Below, one piece after another: positions 40,669 to 48,560 of a DNA stretch of 48,788 nucleotides. The notes beneath the pieces were generated by a model that worked only from the letters and a program-made list of their open reading frames with translations, did not search any database and was not told where the DNA came from. Every line of letters begins with the position of its first letter. Position 1 is the first letter of the stretch. This DNA is from Streptomyces tateyamensis (lineage in GTDB: Bacteria > Actinomycetota > Actinomycetes > Streptomycetales > Streptomycetaceae). The translations under genes and the position numbers were made by a program. The DNA lies in NCBI RefSeq assembly GCF_003205575.1, contig NZ_PYBW01000186.1, forward strand, positions 1 through 48,788, written 5' to 3'.

Positions 40669-41720
40669 CCACCGAGGCCCACCAGCGGACCACCGCCTCC
40701 CGTACCGGAGACGGCCTGGCCGTCCCTTTCGCGATCACCGGCACCGGCATCCACATCCCTCCCGCGGTCGTGACGAACGAGGACCTCACTCGCACCACCC
40801 AGCGCAGCGGCGACTGGATCACCGCCCGCACCGGCATCCACGAGCGCCGCCGACTCGCACCGGACCTGGCCACCTCCGACATGTGCACGGCCGCCGCCCG
40901 CCCCGCCCTGGAAGCGGCCCAGGTCTCGCCGTCCGGTCTGGACGCCATCATCGTGGCCAGCTACACCAACGACCAGCCCATGCCCTCGACCTCACTGATC
41001 GTCAAAAACGCCATCGGCGCGAGCAGGGCCATGGCCCTGGACGTCTCCCAGGCAGCCTGCGCCTCCGGAATCCACGCCGTGCTCCTTGCAGCCCACCTCC
41101 TGCAGAACCCTTCCATCACCACCATCCTCGTCATCGGCGCCGACTGCGCCTCCCGTGTCACCCGCCCCGGCGACCGCACCGCCGGAGTCTTCTTCGGCGA
41201 CGCAGCAGCCGCCGCCGTCCTCACCCGCACCCGGACCCCAGGCGCTGGACTGCTCGCCTACGACATCGGCTCCCAACTCTCCTACGCCGTGCAGATCCCC
41301 GCGGGCGGCTCCCGGCTGCCCACCAGCCCCGACACCCTCGCCGCCGGAACCCACTACGTCAGCATGGACGGCCCCGCCGTCTGGGAATCCGCGACCACCC
41401 GTCTGCCCGAGAGCATTGCCAACGCCACCCGCCACGCTGGCCTCGCACCCCAGGACATCGACCACTACTTCCTCCACCAGGCCAACATCAACATCCTGGA
41501 CGCGGCCCGCAACCGGCTCGGCATCGCAGCCGACCGCGTCCCCATCACCCTGGACCGCCTCGGCAACACCGGCGCCGCCGGCGTCTTCACCGCCCTCCAC
41601 CAGACCGCCTCCGCCGGCGGCCTGCGCCCGGGCCACACCTACGTCATGTCCGCCATCGGCGCCGGATTCCACTGGGGCACCCTGTGCCTGCGCCAAGGGT
41701 CCGACGGGTCACCGGCCTGA
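40665..41720 (+). CDS. Beta-ketoacyl-ACP synthase III (FabH-like), gene-set member 2
   Basis: 351 residues from GTG 40665, overlapping the stop of the fusion gene by four bases (GTGA), so translation is coupled. Triad intact: Cys about 132 in SQAACASGIHAV, His about 271 in FLHQANINI, Asn about 301 in GNTGAAG. DWITARTGIHERRRLAPD and FFGDAAAAAVLTR are standard KAS III segments. It differs clearly from KAS III-1 (QAACASG versus SAACSG) and is not a recent duplicate. Some KAS III-like proteins (for example CerJ, and DpsC-type) transfer acyl groups to O or N acceptors rather than condensing, a possibility here. A hairpin terminator follows. Confidence 0.92.
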   Translation: MTTEAHQRTTASRTGDGLAVPFAITGTGIHIPPAVVTNEDLTRTTQRSGDWITARTGIHERRRLAPDLATSDMCTAAARPALEAAQVSPSGLDAIIVASYTNDQPMPSTSLIVKNAIGASRAMALDVSQAACASGIHAVLLAAHLLQNPSITTILVIGADCASRVTRPGDRTAGVFFGDAAAAAVLTRTRTPGAGLLAYDIGSQLSYAVQIPAGGSRLPTSPDTLAAGTHYVSMDGPAVWESATTRLPESIANATRHAGLAPQDIDHYFLHQANINILDAARNRLGIAADRVPITLDRLGNTGAAGVFTALHQTASAGGLRPGHTYVMSAIGAGFHWGTLCLRQGSDGSPA

Positions 41721-41737
41721 CCGGAACCGCTGCTGCC

Positions 41738-41769
41738 GGGTGACGGTCGCTGCCGCGTGACCGTCACCC
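41738..41769 (+). terminator. Hairpin terminator after the acyl gene set
   Basis: Perfect 10-bp stem GGGTGACGGT/ACCGTCACCC with 12-base loop, 17 bases after the KAS III-2 stop. Confidence 0.7.
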
Positions 41770-41780
41770 TCGCACCTCCT

Positions 41781-41888
41781 CGGGTGCGGCGGGATCCCGG
41801 CGGTGCGGTGCGGCTGCTTGCCGCGTGTGCCGGTCCGCCACGCGCGCTTCGGATGGCCGGCGCCCGGCTGTCCGCCCGGCCGACCTGG
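41781..41888 (+). pseudogene. Fragment of a third AfsR-type regulator (NB-ARC segment)
   Basis: The plus-strand frame encodes RVRRDPGGAVRLLAACAG followed by PPRALRMAGARLSARPTW. Against AfsR-type copy 2 (RIRQDPDGAMRLLAACAG, LPLALRIIGARLASRPAW) I count 25 of 36 identical residues by eye. This is the NB-ARC GLPLALR region. No further homology is seen on either side, and the key Leu residues are altered. It is therefore a relic on the strand opposite to the two intact copies, beside the KAS III-2 terminator. Confidence 0.7.
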
Positions 41889-42046
41889 TCGCCGAGCGCG
41901 CAGGCCCCTGCGCCGCAGTGTCGTCATCGCCCGGCTGGTGACTCCGTCGGCATCGGCCGACGGATGTTCCATCAGCGTTCAACCGCGCGACCCTGAAGGC
42001 GTCCCGTCAACGCCCTACGTTCCCTGGGGGAGTGTGAGAAGGGGCT

Positions 42047-42994
42047 ATGGGCGACGCACAACTTGCCGTACGGGCGCGTGGTTTGACGAAGTGCTTCGGT
42101 GACGTCGTGGCGCTCGACGGAGTCGGGCTGGACCTGGCCTCCGGGCGGATCCACGGGCTGGCCGGGCCGAACGGTGCCGGGAAGACGACGCTGCTCGGGC
42201 TGCTGCTCGGGCTGGCCGTCGCCGACGGCGGTGAGTTGGAGGTGCTGGGCAGACCGGTCGGACGGGCCCTGGCGGGGCCGCGGCAGGTGGCCGGGTTCGT
42301 GGACGGGCCCGGGCTCTACCCGTCGCTCACCGCTCGCAAGAACCTGGCCGCGCTCGCCGCCCTGCACGGCCGCGACCCGCGCGCCGGGCGGATCGACGAG
42401 GTGCTGGCCGAGGTCGGGCTGACGGACGTCGCCGACGACCGGGTGCGGGGATTCTCGCTGGGCATGCGGCAGCGGCTCGGGCTGGCCGTGGCGCTGCTCA
42501 CCGAGCCCAGGCTGCTGGTGCTCGACGAGCCGTCCAACGGGTTGGACCCGGCCGGCAAGCAGCACGTGCACGGCGCGCTGCGGCGGCTGGCGGAGGACGG
42601 CGTGACGGTGGTGCTGTCCAGCCACCGGATGGACGACCTCGAGGCGCTCTGCTCCGACGTCACCATCCTCGCGGCCGGCCGGGTCCGCTTCTCCGGCCCG
42701 CTGGAGAAGCTGGCGGCCGACAGCCCCGAGGTCGACTACCGCCTGCTCACCTCCGATCCGCAGGCCGCGCTGACGGTGGCCGCCGAGGTCGCAGGGGTGC
42801 GGATCGTGACGGGGGCCGCGGCGCGGCGCGGGGCCGGGGCCCTGGTGGTGCGGGCGTCGGCGCCGACCGTCGAGCAGCTGGTGGGCACGCTCGTGCACGC
42901 AGGCGTGGGGGTGCGCGAAGTCGCGCCCGTGGTACCGCCGTTGGAGGCCGCATTCCTTGCCCTGACCGATCAGCAGCAGGAGGGCGAGCGATGA
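42047..42994 (+). CDS. ABC transporter ATP-binding protein
   Basis: 315 residues from ATG 42047, GAAGGGG upstream. Walker A GPNGAGKT near 40, signature FSLGMRQRLG near 137, Walker B RLLVLDEPSNGLDP near 160 and the H-loop SSHRMDD are all present. The CcmA/DrrA-type body is followed by an 85-residue C-terminal domain (VDYRLLTSDPQAALTVAAEV; VEQLVGTLVHAGVGVREVAP), as in multidrug/antibiotic exporters. It overlaps the permease gene by four bases (ATGA). Together they form an exporter; the nearby acyl set might supply its cargo, but the terminator and the gene relic between them weaken this. Confidence 0.93.
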   Translation: MGDAQLAVRARGLTKCFGDVVALDGVGLDLASGRIHGLAGPNGAGKTTLLGLLLGLAVADGGELEVLGRPVGRALAGPRQVAGFVDGPGLYPSLTARKNLAALAALHGRDPRAGRIDEVLAEVGLTDVADDRVRGFSLGMRQRLGLAVALLTEPRLLVLDEPSNGLDPAGKQHVHGALRRLAEDGVTVVLSSHRMDDLEALCSDVTILAAGRVRFSGPLEKLAADSPEVDYRLLTSDPQAALTVAAEVAGVRIVTGAAARRGAGALVVRASAPTVEQLVGTLVHAGVGVREVAPVVPPLEAAFLALTDQQQEGER

Positions 42995-44358
42995 GCACGG
43001 CAACGGCACTGGCAGGCAGCACCGGTGCGGCGACCGAGGTGACCCCGGTGCCGGTGGGTCGGGTGTACCGCTTCGAGGTGGTCAAACTCGTCTCGCAGTG
43101 GCGGATCCGGTTGCTCGTGCTGGCCTGTTGGGTCATTCCCGGGCTGTTCGTGGCGGCGGTGGCCCAGCAGGGCACGCTGCCCGCCGACACGCTGTTCGGC
43201 CGCTGGATGCACGCCACGGGCTGGGCCGGCCCTCTGGTGCTGCTGGGCTTCTCGGGCTCCTGGGCGCTGCCGCTGCTGACCTCCGTGGTCGCGGGCGACG
43301 TGTTCGCCGGCGAGGACCGGCTCGGGACCTGGCGGCACCTGCTGGTGGCGGTCCGCTCGCCGCGGCGGCTCTTCGCGGGGAAGGCACTGGCGGGCGGGAC
43401 GGTGCTGGTGCTGCTGGTGGCCGGGCTGCTGGCCTCGAGCACGGTGGGCGGGCTGGCGGCGGTCGGTAACCGGCCGCTGGTCGGCGTCGACGGCCACCTG
43501 CTGGCGCCGTCCGACGCGGCCCAGGGCGTGTTGCTCGCGTGGGCGTGCGCGTTGGCGCCCACCCTGGCGCTGGCGGCGATCGGGCTGCTCGGCTCGGTCT
43601 TGCTCGGGCGCTCGCCGATGGGGCTGCTCGTTCCCGCGCTGGCGGCGGTCGCGATGCAGGTCGCGCAGATGCTGCCGCTACCGGTGCCGCTGCGCCTCGC
43701 GCTGCCCGGCTACGCCTTTGTCTCCTGGAACGGCCTGTTCGCCGAGCCCGCGCGGCTCGACCAGCTGCTGATCGCCGTCGCGGTCAGCCTGGCCTGGGCC
43801 GTGGTGGCGACGGCCGCGGCCTGTCTGCTGTTCGTGCGGCGGGACTTCACCAACGGCAGCGAGGACGGGGTGCAGCGCCGCGCGCTCGCCTTCGGGGTGG
43901 CGCCGCTGGCCGGGCTGCTCGCGCTGTCCGTCGCTGCGGTCGCCGTGGCCGAGCCCTCGACCGGCTCGGGGATCACGCAGGCCAAGGTGGAGCGCGAGGT
44001 CTCCACCGCGTTCGGGCACCTGTACCGGCTGCAGACCGAGCAGCTGCACCGCTCCGCCGTCACCGAGGAGCAGTTGCAGGTCTCGGCCACCTGCGACCGC
44101 GGGGACGGCCATGTCGACCCGCAGGGGGCGGGCAACGACTGGCGCTGCGTCGTCACTTGGCACCTGCCCGGCGTGACCGCGCCGGGGACGGCGGTCTACC
44201 AGCTCGACGTCGCGCCGGACGGACGGCTGATGGCCGACGGGGACGGGCCGAAAGAGGTGAACGGCTACTTCCTGGTGCAGACCCCGAGCGGGGATGCGCC
44301 GAACCCGCTGTGGCAGTTCGACGGCGAGATCGGGCTGCTCGCGGCCGCGCCGGACTGA
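42991..44358 (+). CDS. ABC transporter permease with extracytoplasmic C-terminal domain
   Basis: 455 residues from ATG 42991, overlapping the ATPase stop. ABC-2 type: VYRFEVVKLVSQWRIRLLVLACWVIPGLFVAAVAQ, then five further helices to about 290 and another at 305-325 (LAFGVAPLAGLLALSVAAVAVAEP). After this last helix come about 130 soluble residues (TQAKVEREVSTAFGHLYRLQTEQLHR; QVSATCDRGDGHVDPQGAGNDWRCVVTWHLPG; VYQLDVAPDGRLMADGD) that should face outside. Two Cys could form a disulfide. Such a tail is unusual for a drug exporter and suggests binding of a wall or extracellular partner. A propeller/phosphoesterase gene follows in the same direction. Confidence 0.88.
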   Translation: MSTATALAGSTGAATEVTPVPVGRVYRFEVVKLVSQWRIRLLVLACWVIPGLFVAAVAQQGTLPADTLFGRWMHATGWAGPLVLLGFSGSWALPLLTSVVAGDVFAGEDRLGTWRHLLVAVRSPRRLFAGKALAGGTVLVLLVAGLLASSTVGGLAAVGNRPLVGVDGHLLAPSDAAQGVLLAWACALAPTLALAAIGLLGSVLLGRSPMGLLVPALAAVAMQVAQMLPLPVPLRLALPGYAFVSWNGLFAEPARLDQLLIAVAVSLAWAVVATAAACLLFVRRDFTNGSEDGVQRRALAFGVAPLAGLLALSVAAVAVAEPSTGSGITQAKVEREVSTAFGHLYRLQTEQLHRSAVTEEQLQVSATCDRGDGHVDPQGAGNDWRCVVTWHLPGVTAPGTAVYQLDVAPDGRLMADGDGPKEVNGYFLVQTPSGDAPNPLWQFDGEIGLLAAAPD

Positions 44359-44372
44359 TGCCCCGCCGAACC

Positions 44373-44418
44373 GAAGAGCACTGCACGCACTGCACGCACC
44401 GCACGCACCGCACCACCC
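44373..44418. repeat. Short tandem GCACGCACY repeats
   Basis: About four imperfect 9-base units (GCACGCACT, GCACGCACC) in the 96-base gap between the permease and the propeller/phosphoesterase gene. Confidence 0.7.
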
Positions 44419-44454
44419 CGACGGGTTCCGCTCACTCAACGAAGGGATGACGCC

Positions 44455-47256
44455 ATGCAGGTGACGCGTCGTCGTGTTCAGAAGTCCCGCCCCGCCCTCC
44501 TCGGTCGGCGGATCAGCCGCCGTGCCACGCTCGCCACCGCGTGCATCACCGCGGTGGCCGTGGCCACCGGCACGGCTTTCGCGGCCACGAACCAGTTCGG
44601 CACCGACCAGGTCGGCCAGGTCACCGCCAGCGGCCAGGTTGTCTCCGGCGACCAGTACCTCGACCCGTACGGCAGCCGGCTGGTCGTCAACGACGGCAAG
44701 ATCATGGCGTCCCGGGTCAGCCCGGACGGCAGCCACCTGGCCGCCTCGGTCGCCGACGGCGACGCGTCGCTGGTCGTGGTGGACCTGAAGACCGGGAAGG
44801 TGCAGCAGCGCGTCGGCACCGCGAAGGCGGACGACCTGCACCTGGCCGCCGGTTCGGTCGGCCAGGAGGCCCCGGTGTACTCGCCGGACGGTTCGCAGCT
44901 GTGGCTGGGCCAGCTCGACGGCTACACCCGGTTCACCGTGAACCCCGACGGCTCGCTGGCCAACCCGGTGACGGTGTCGATCCCGGCGGACGGGGCCAAG
45001 CACGCCCTCGCCTCGGGCGCGGTGTTCTCCGCCGACGGCGCGACGGTGTACGCGGCGGTCAACGGGCAGAACCGGGTGGTCGCGATCAACGCGTCGACCG
45101 GTGCCGTCGAGCACAGCTGGACGGTGGGCAACGCGCCGCGCGGCATCGCACGGGTCGGCCAGAAGCTGTACGTCAGCAACGAGGGCGGTCGCCCGGCCAC
45201 CGAGGACGACGACACACTCAACTCCTACGGCACCCAGGTGCCGGCCGACCTGGACACCGGCGCCACGACCACGGGCACCGTGAGCGTGATCGACCTGGCG
45301 AACACCTCCGCCGCCGTCCGGTCCATCGACGTCGGCCTGCACCCGACGACCCTGTACGTCAAGAACGACGTCCTGTTCGTCACCGACACCGGTACGGACG
45401 AGGTGTCGGTGGTCGACACCAGGCGGGACAAGGTCGTGCAGACCATCTCCACCAAGCCGTGGCCCGAGGCCTCGGTCGGGTACGAGCCCACCGCGGTGAC
45501 GCTCACCGAGGACGGCCGCCTGCTGATCACCCTCGGCCGCGCCAACGCGGTGGCGGTCTACCGCTACACCGGCGCCCAGGAGCCGGTCGGCTACGTCGGC
45601 CTGCTGCCCACCGACTACTTCCCGACGGACATCGCCACCGTCGGCTCAAAGGTGGTCGTCTCCAACACCCGTGGCATCGACGCCCGGCGGCCGAACGCCA
45701 CCGGCGCGCACAACACCCACGACACCACGTCGAGCCTCACGCAGTTCACGCTGCCGAGCGACCGGGAGATCCGCGACCAGACCGCCAAGGTCTTCCGGCA
45801 GAACGGCTGGACCAACGGTTCGGTCCGCACCGCCCAGGGGCACAAGGCCAAGGCGGTGCCGGTGCCGGCCCGGATCGGCGACCCTTCGACGATCAAGCAC
45901 GTCTTCCTGATCGTCAAGGAGAACCGGACCTACGACCAGCTGTTCGGCGACATGGCGAAGGGCAACGGCGATCCGGCGCTGACCCAGTTCGGCGCGAACG
46001 TGACGCCGAACCAGCACGCACTGGCCGAGCAGTTCGGGCTCTACGACAACACCTACGACATCGGCACGAACTCCGCCGAGGGCCACAACTGGCTGATGCA
46101 GGCCGACGACCCGGAGTACACCGAGTCCTCGGCGGGCGAGTACCAGCGCAGCTACGACACCGAGGACGACGCCCTGGGCCACCAGCGCTCGGGCTTCCTG
46201 TGGACCGGCGCGCAGGCGGCCGGCCAGGACGTGCGCGACTTCGGCGAGTTCCACCAGTTCCTCACCAAGCCCGCCGCGGCGAGCTGGCAGAACCTGTACT
46301 GCGACGCGAAGACCATGGACGCGACCGGGCAGGACACCGCCTACCCCCTGAACTCCTCGTCGCCGATCCCCTCGCTGAACGACGTGTCGGTGCCCGGCTT
46401 CCCCAAGTTCGACCTCGACGTGCCGGACCAGTACCGGTACCAGATATGGAAGCAGGACTTCGAGCAGAACGGCCCGGCGAACCTCAACATGCTGTGGCTG
46501 TCCAGCGACCACACCGGCGGTCCGGCGAGCCCGGCCGCGCAGGTCGCCGACAACGACCTCGCAACCGGCAAGATCGTCGACGAGATCTCGCACAGCGAGT
46601 ACTGGAAGGACTCCGCGATCTTCGTGGTCGAGGACGACTCCCAGGCCGGCCTCGACCACGTGGACGGCCACCGCGCCCCGGTCCAGGTGATCAGCCCCTG
46701 GGCGCAGCACGGGACCGTCGACAGCCACTACTACTCGCAGATCACGATGGTGCGCACCATCGAGCAGATCCTCGGGATCCAGCCGATGAACCAGAAGGAC
46801 AGCGCGGCCAGCCCGATGACCGCCGCCTTCACCGACAAGCCGGACTACACGCCGTTCACCGCGGTACCCAACCGGACCTCGCTGACCGACGGACTCAAGA
46901 CGCTGCCCTCGTGCGGCGCGGACGTGCCCGGCACGGTGCCGAACTCCCGTACGGCGGCAGCTCCGGCGGCTCCCGCTCCGACGACGGGTCAGGCTCCGAC
47001 GACTGGCCAGGCTCCGACGACGGTCGCGCCGCCGGCGGCGCAGCAGGCCGTCGCGGCCCAGTGGGACGCCTGGAAGGCGAAGCAGCGGCTCACCGGCCCG
47101 AACGCGCAGCCGGACTTCGCGAACCCGGCCCAGATGAACCACCTGGTCTGGTACCAGACGCACAACTGGACCACCCCGTACCCGGGCGAGAGCGAGATCC
47201 ACGCCCCGAACGACGTCCCCGGCGCGTACCTCCCGTCCACCGAGAACGACGGCTGA
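44455..47256 (+). CDS. Secreted bifunctional YVTN beta-propeller/phosphoesterase protein
   Basis: 933 residues from ATG 44455. N-terminal signal: RRISRRATLATACITAVAVATGTAFAATN. Residues about 60-430 are YVTN propeller repeats (SRVSPDGSHLAASVADGDASLVVVDLKTGK; AVFSADGATVYAAVNGQNRVVAINASTGA; VFVTDTGTDEVSVVDTRRDK-like). Residues about 480-810 are a phosphoesterase domain of the phospholipase C/acid phosphatase type: KHVFLIVKENRTYDQLFGDM (metal-binding ENRTYD), SAEGHNWLMQADDPEY, DDSQAGLDHVDGHRAPVQVISPWA. A Thr/Pro/Gln linker with APTTGQ repeats follows near 845, then a 60-residue tail. It should hydrolyse phosphate esters or phospholipids outside the cell. It lies 96 bases after an ABC exporter; a strong terminator follows. 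Confidence 0.9.
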   Translation: MQVTRRRVQKSRPALLGRRISRRATLATACITAVAVATGTAFAATNQFGTDQVGQVTASGQVVSGDQYLDPYGSRLVVNDGKIMASRVSPDGSHLAASVADGDASLVVVDLKTGKVQQRVGTAKADDLHLAAGSVGQEAPVYSPDGSQLWLGQLDGYTRFTVNPDGSLANPVTVSIPADGAKHALASGAVFSADGATVYAAVNGQNRVVAINASTGAVEHSWTVGNAPRGIARVGQKLYVSNEGGRPATEDDDTLNSYGTQVPADLDTGATTTGTVSVIDLANTSAAVRSIDVGLHPTTLYVKNDVLFVTDTGTDEVSVVDTRRDKVVQTISTKPWPEASVGYEPTAVTLTEDGRLLITLGRANAVAVYRYTGAQEPVGYVGLLPTDYFPTDIATVGSKVVVSNTRGIDARRPNATGAHNTHDTTSSLTQFTLPSDREIRDQTAKVFRQNGWTNGSVRTAQGHKAKAVPVPARIGDPSTIKHVFLIVKENRTYDQLFGDMAKGNGDPALTQFGANVTPNQHALAEQFGLYDNTYDIGTNSAEGHNWLMQADDPEYTESSAGEYQRSYDTEDDALGHQRSGFLWTGAQAAGQDVRDFGEFHQFLTKPAAASWQNLYCDAKTMDATGQDTAYPLNSSSPIPSLNDVSVPGFPKFDLDVPDQYRYQIWKQDFEQNGPANLNMLWLSSDHTGGPASPAAQVADNDLATGKIVDEISHSEYWKDSAIFVVEDDSQAGLDHVDGHRAPVQVISPWAQHGTVDSHYYSQITMVRTIEQILGIQPMNQKDSAASPMTAAFTDKPDYTPFTAVPNRTSLTDGLKTLPSCGADVPGTVPNSRTAAAPAAPAPTTGQAPTTGQAPTTVAPPAAQQAVAAQWDAWKAKQRLTGPNAQPDFANPAQMNHLVWYQTHNWTTPYPGESEIHAPNDVPGAYLPSTENDG

Positions 47257-47269
47257 CGCCTCGTCGCAA

Positions 47270-47318
47270 GCCCGGCGGCCCCGCGCGCACCGTTCCGGTG
47301 GGCGCGGGGCCGCCGGGC
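47270..47318 (+). terminator. Strong terminator after the phosphoesterase gene
   Basis: 22-bp stem with one mismatch (47270-47291, 47297-47318) and a 5-base loop, 13 bases after the stop. Confidence 0.88.
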
Positions 47319-47447
47319 CTCCATGGAACGACGCCGGGACCACCGCCGGGAGACGGGCCTCGAGCGCTTCGAGGCGAGTGAGGGACGTGGAGAGCCCCGG
47401 CGGAAATGGGTTGGCGATCGGGCGGGTTCTCGGAGATGCTCCGCGCG

Positions 47448-48433
47448 ATGAGCGACGAGGCGACGGACGAGTGGGCATACGCGCCGGTCGGCTCGCTGGA
47501 GGGGCTGCTGCAACGAGGCCGGGGTCTCGGCGCGGTGTCGGCGACCGGCGATCCGACGGCCGGCAGGTTGGTTGACGACTGCGTCCGGCGGGACTGCCGC
47601 TGGGACTCGCAGGTGGACGAGCGTCATCTCTATCTGGCGAGGTTGATCCGGGACCTGGAGCTGTCGCTGGAGCCGCTCTTCGCCTTGCTGGCGGGGGACG
47701 AGGACGACTGCGAGCGGGCGACGCGAGTGCTGGAACTGCTCGCGCTGTCCGGGTCGGTGGAGGCGCGTCAGGTCCTGAGGTCCTACGTCTGCGAGGGCGA
47801 GCACTGGGTGGACGTGCTCGAGTCGGTGGCGGACTGCTGGCCGGTCGAGTGGTGGGACGATCTGGCCGGCGTCGCGCGGTCGCGTCCGACGGGGGACGAG
47901 TCGTTGCTGTGGCGCTCCGAGCCGTGGGTGCGCTGGCAGCTCGGACCGGGGAGCGCCGTGCCGTGTGGCGATCGTCCTGGCGTCGGGGTCGAGCCGGGAC
48001 TGAGTACTCGCCAACTGCTCGAGGTGCTCGCCGATCCCGGTGCGGCTGACCGCGCGAAGGTCAGGGCCCTGCACTCCCTGGCTGGGCGCCCGCCGGAGCC
48101 GGGGCTTATCCCCATGGTGCCGTCACTGCTCACAGCGGACGGGGAGCGTCCACTGCCGTTGCTGTCGCGTGCGGTCGGTCCACTCGGTGCCCTTGCCGTA
48201 CCGGCCGCGCGCGAGTGGGTGACGGACACGAGGCGCTGGCTGTCCTGGACCGGGATGAGGGTACTGGCCGAGCACGGTGAGGCACAGGACCTCCCCATCC
48301 TGATCGGGGAGCTCAGTGCGCATTGGGAGGCGCATGACTGGTGCGGTCCCGACCGGCGGGCGGCCGGTGTGGCGCGTTTCGGCCCCGGGCTGCCGAGGCG
48401 GTGCCGTTGCTGCGGCCTGAACCTGGTCCATGA
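47448..48433 (+). pseudogene. HEAT-repeat-like protein gene, frameshifted near its 3' end
   Basis: The frame from ATG 47448 (ATG 47436 or 47406 also possible) encodes helical-repeat protein: LYLARLIRDLELSLEPLFALLAGDEDDCERATRVLELLALSGSVEARQVLRSYV; RAKVRALHSLAGRPPEPGLIPMVPSLL; HWEAHDWCGPDRRAAGVARFGP. Near 48387 the reading frame becomes arginine/cysteine-rich, while the +2 frame gives AAEAVPLLRP, the expected continuation, then stops at 48433. One base has been lost in the CCCCGGG run, and the usual C-terminus is also absent. The current frame runs on to 48560 with no plausible homology. Function of the family is unknown. Confidence 0.65.
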
Positions 48434-48483
48434 CATGAAAAAGCGGGCCGTGACCGTTGAGTCACGACCCGCGCATTTCATGT
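48433..48483. terminator. Long bidirectional hairpin
   Basis: 12-bp inner stem (48443-48454, 48461-48472, one G-U type mismatch) extended by ACATGAAA/TTTCATGT outside. A-run on the left and T-run on the right suit termination on both strands. It directly follows the broken HEAT gene. Confidence 0.85.
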
Positions 48484-48560
48484 ACGTATCGAAGTGTCCG
48501 AGGACCGAGTTGAACCATACGCACATGCCGGTGTGGCATGGGGTGATCGAGATGGCGTGA

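Noticed and set aside
44373..44418. Tandem GCACGCACY units considered as a CRISPR-like array
   Set aside because: Units are 9 bases with no spacers; simple tandem repeat.
48485..48560. Possible tRNA-like hairpins between the long terminator and the IS end
   Set aside because: A CATGCC-GGTGT-GGCATG hairpin is present, but no cloverleaf or T-loop consensus can be formed.
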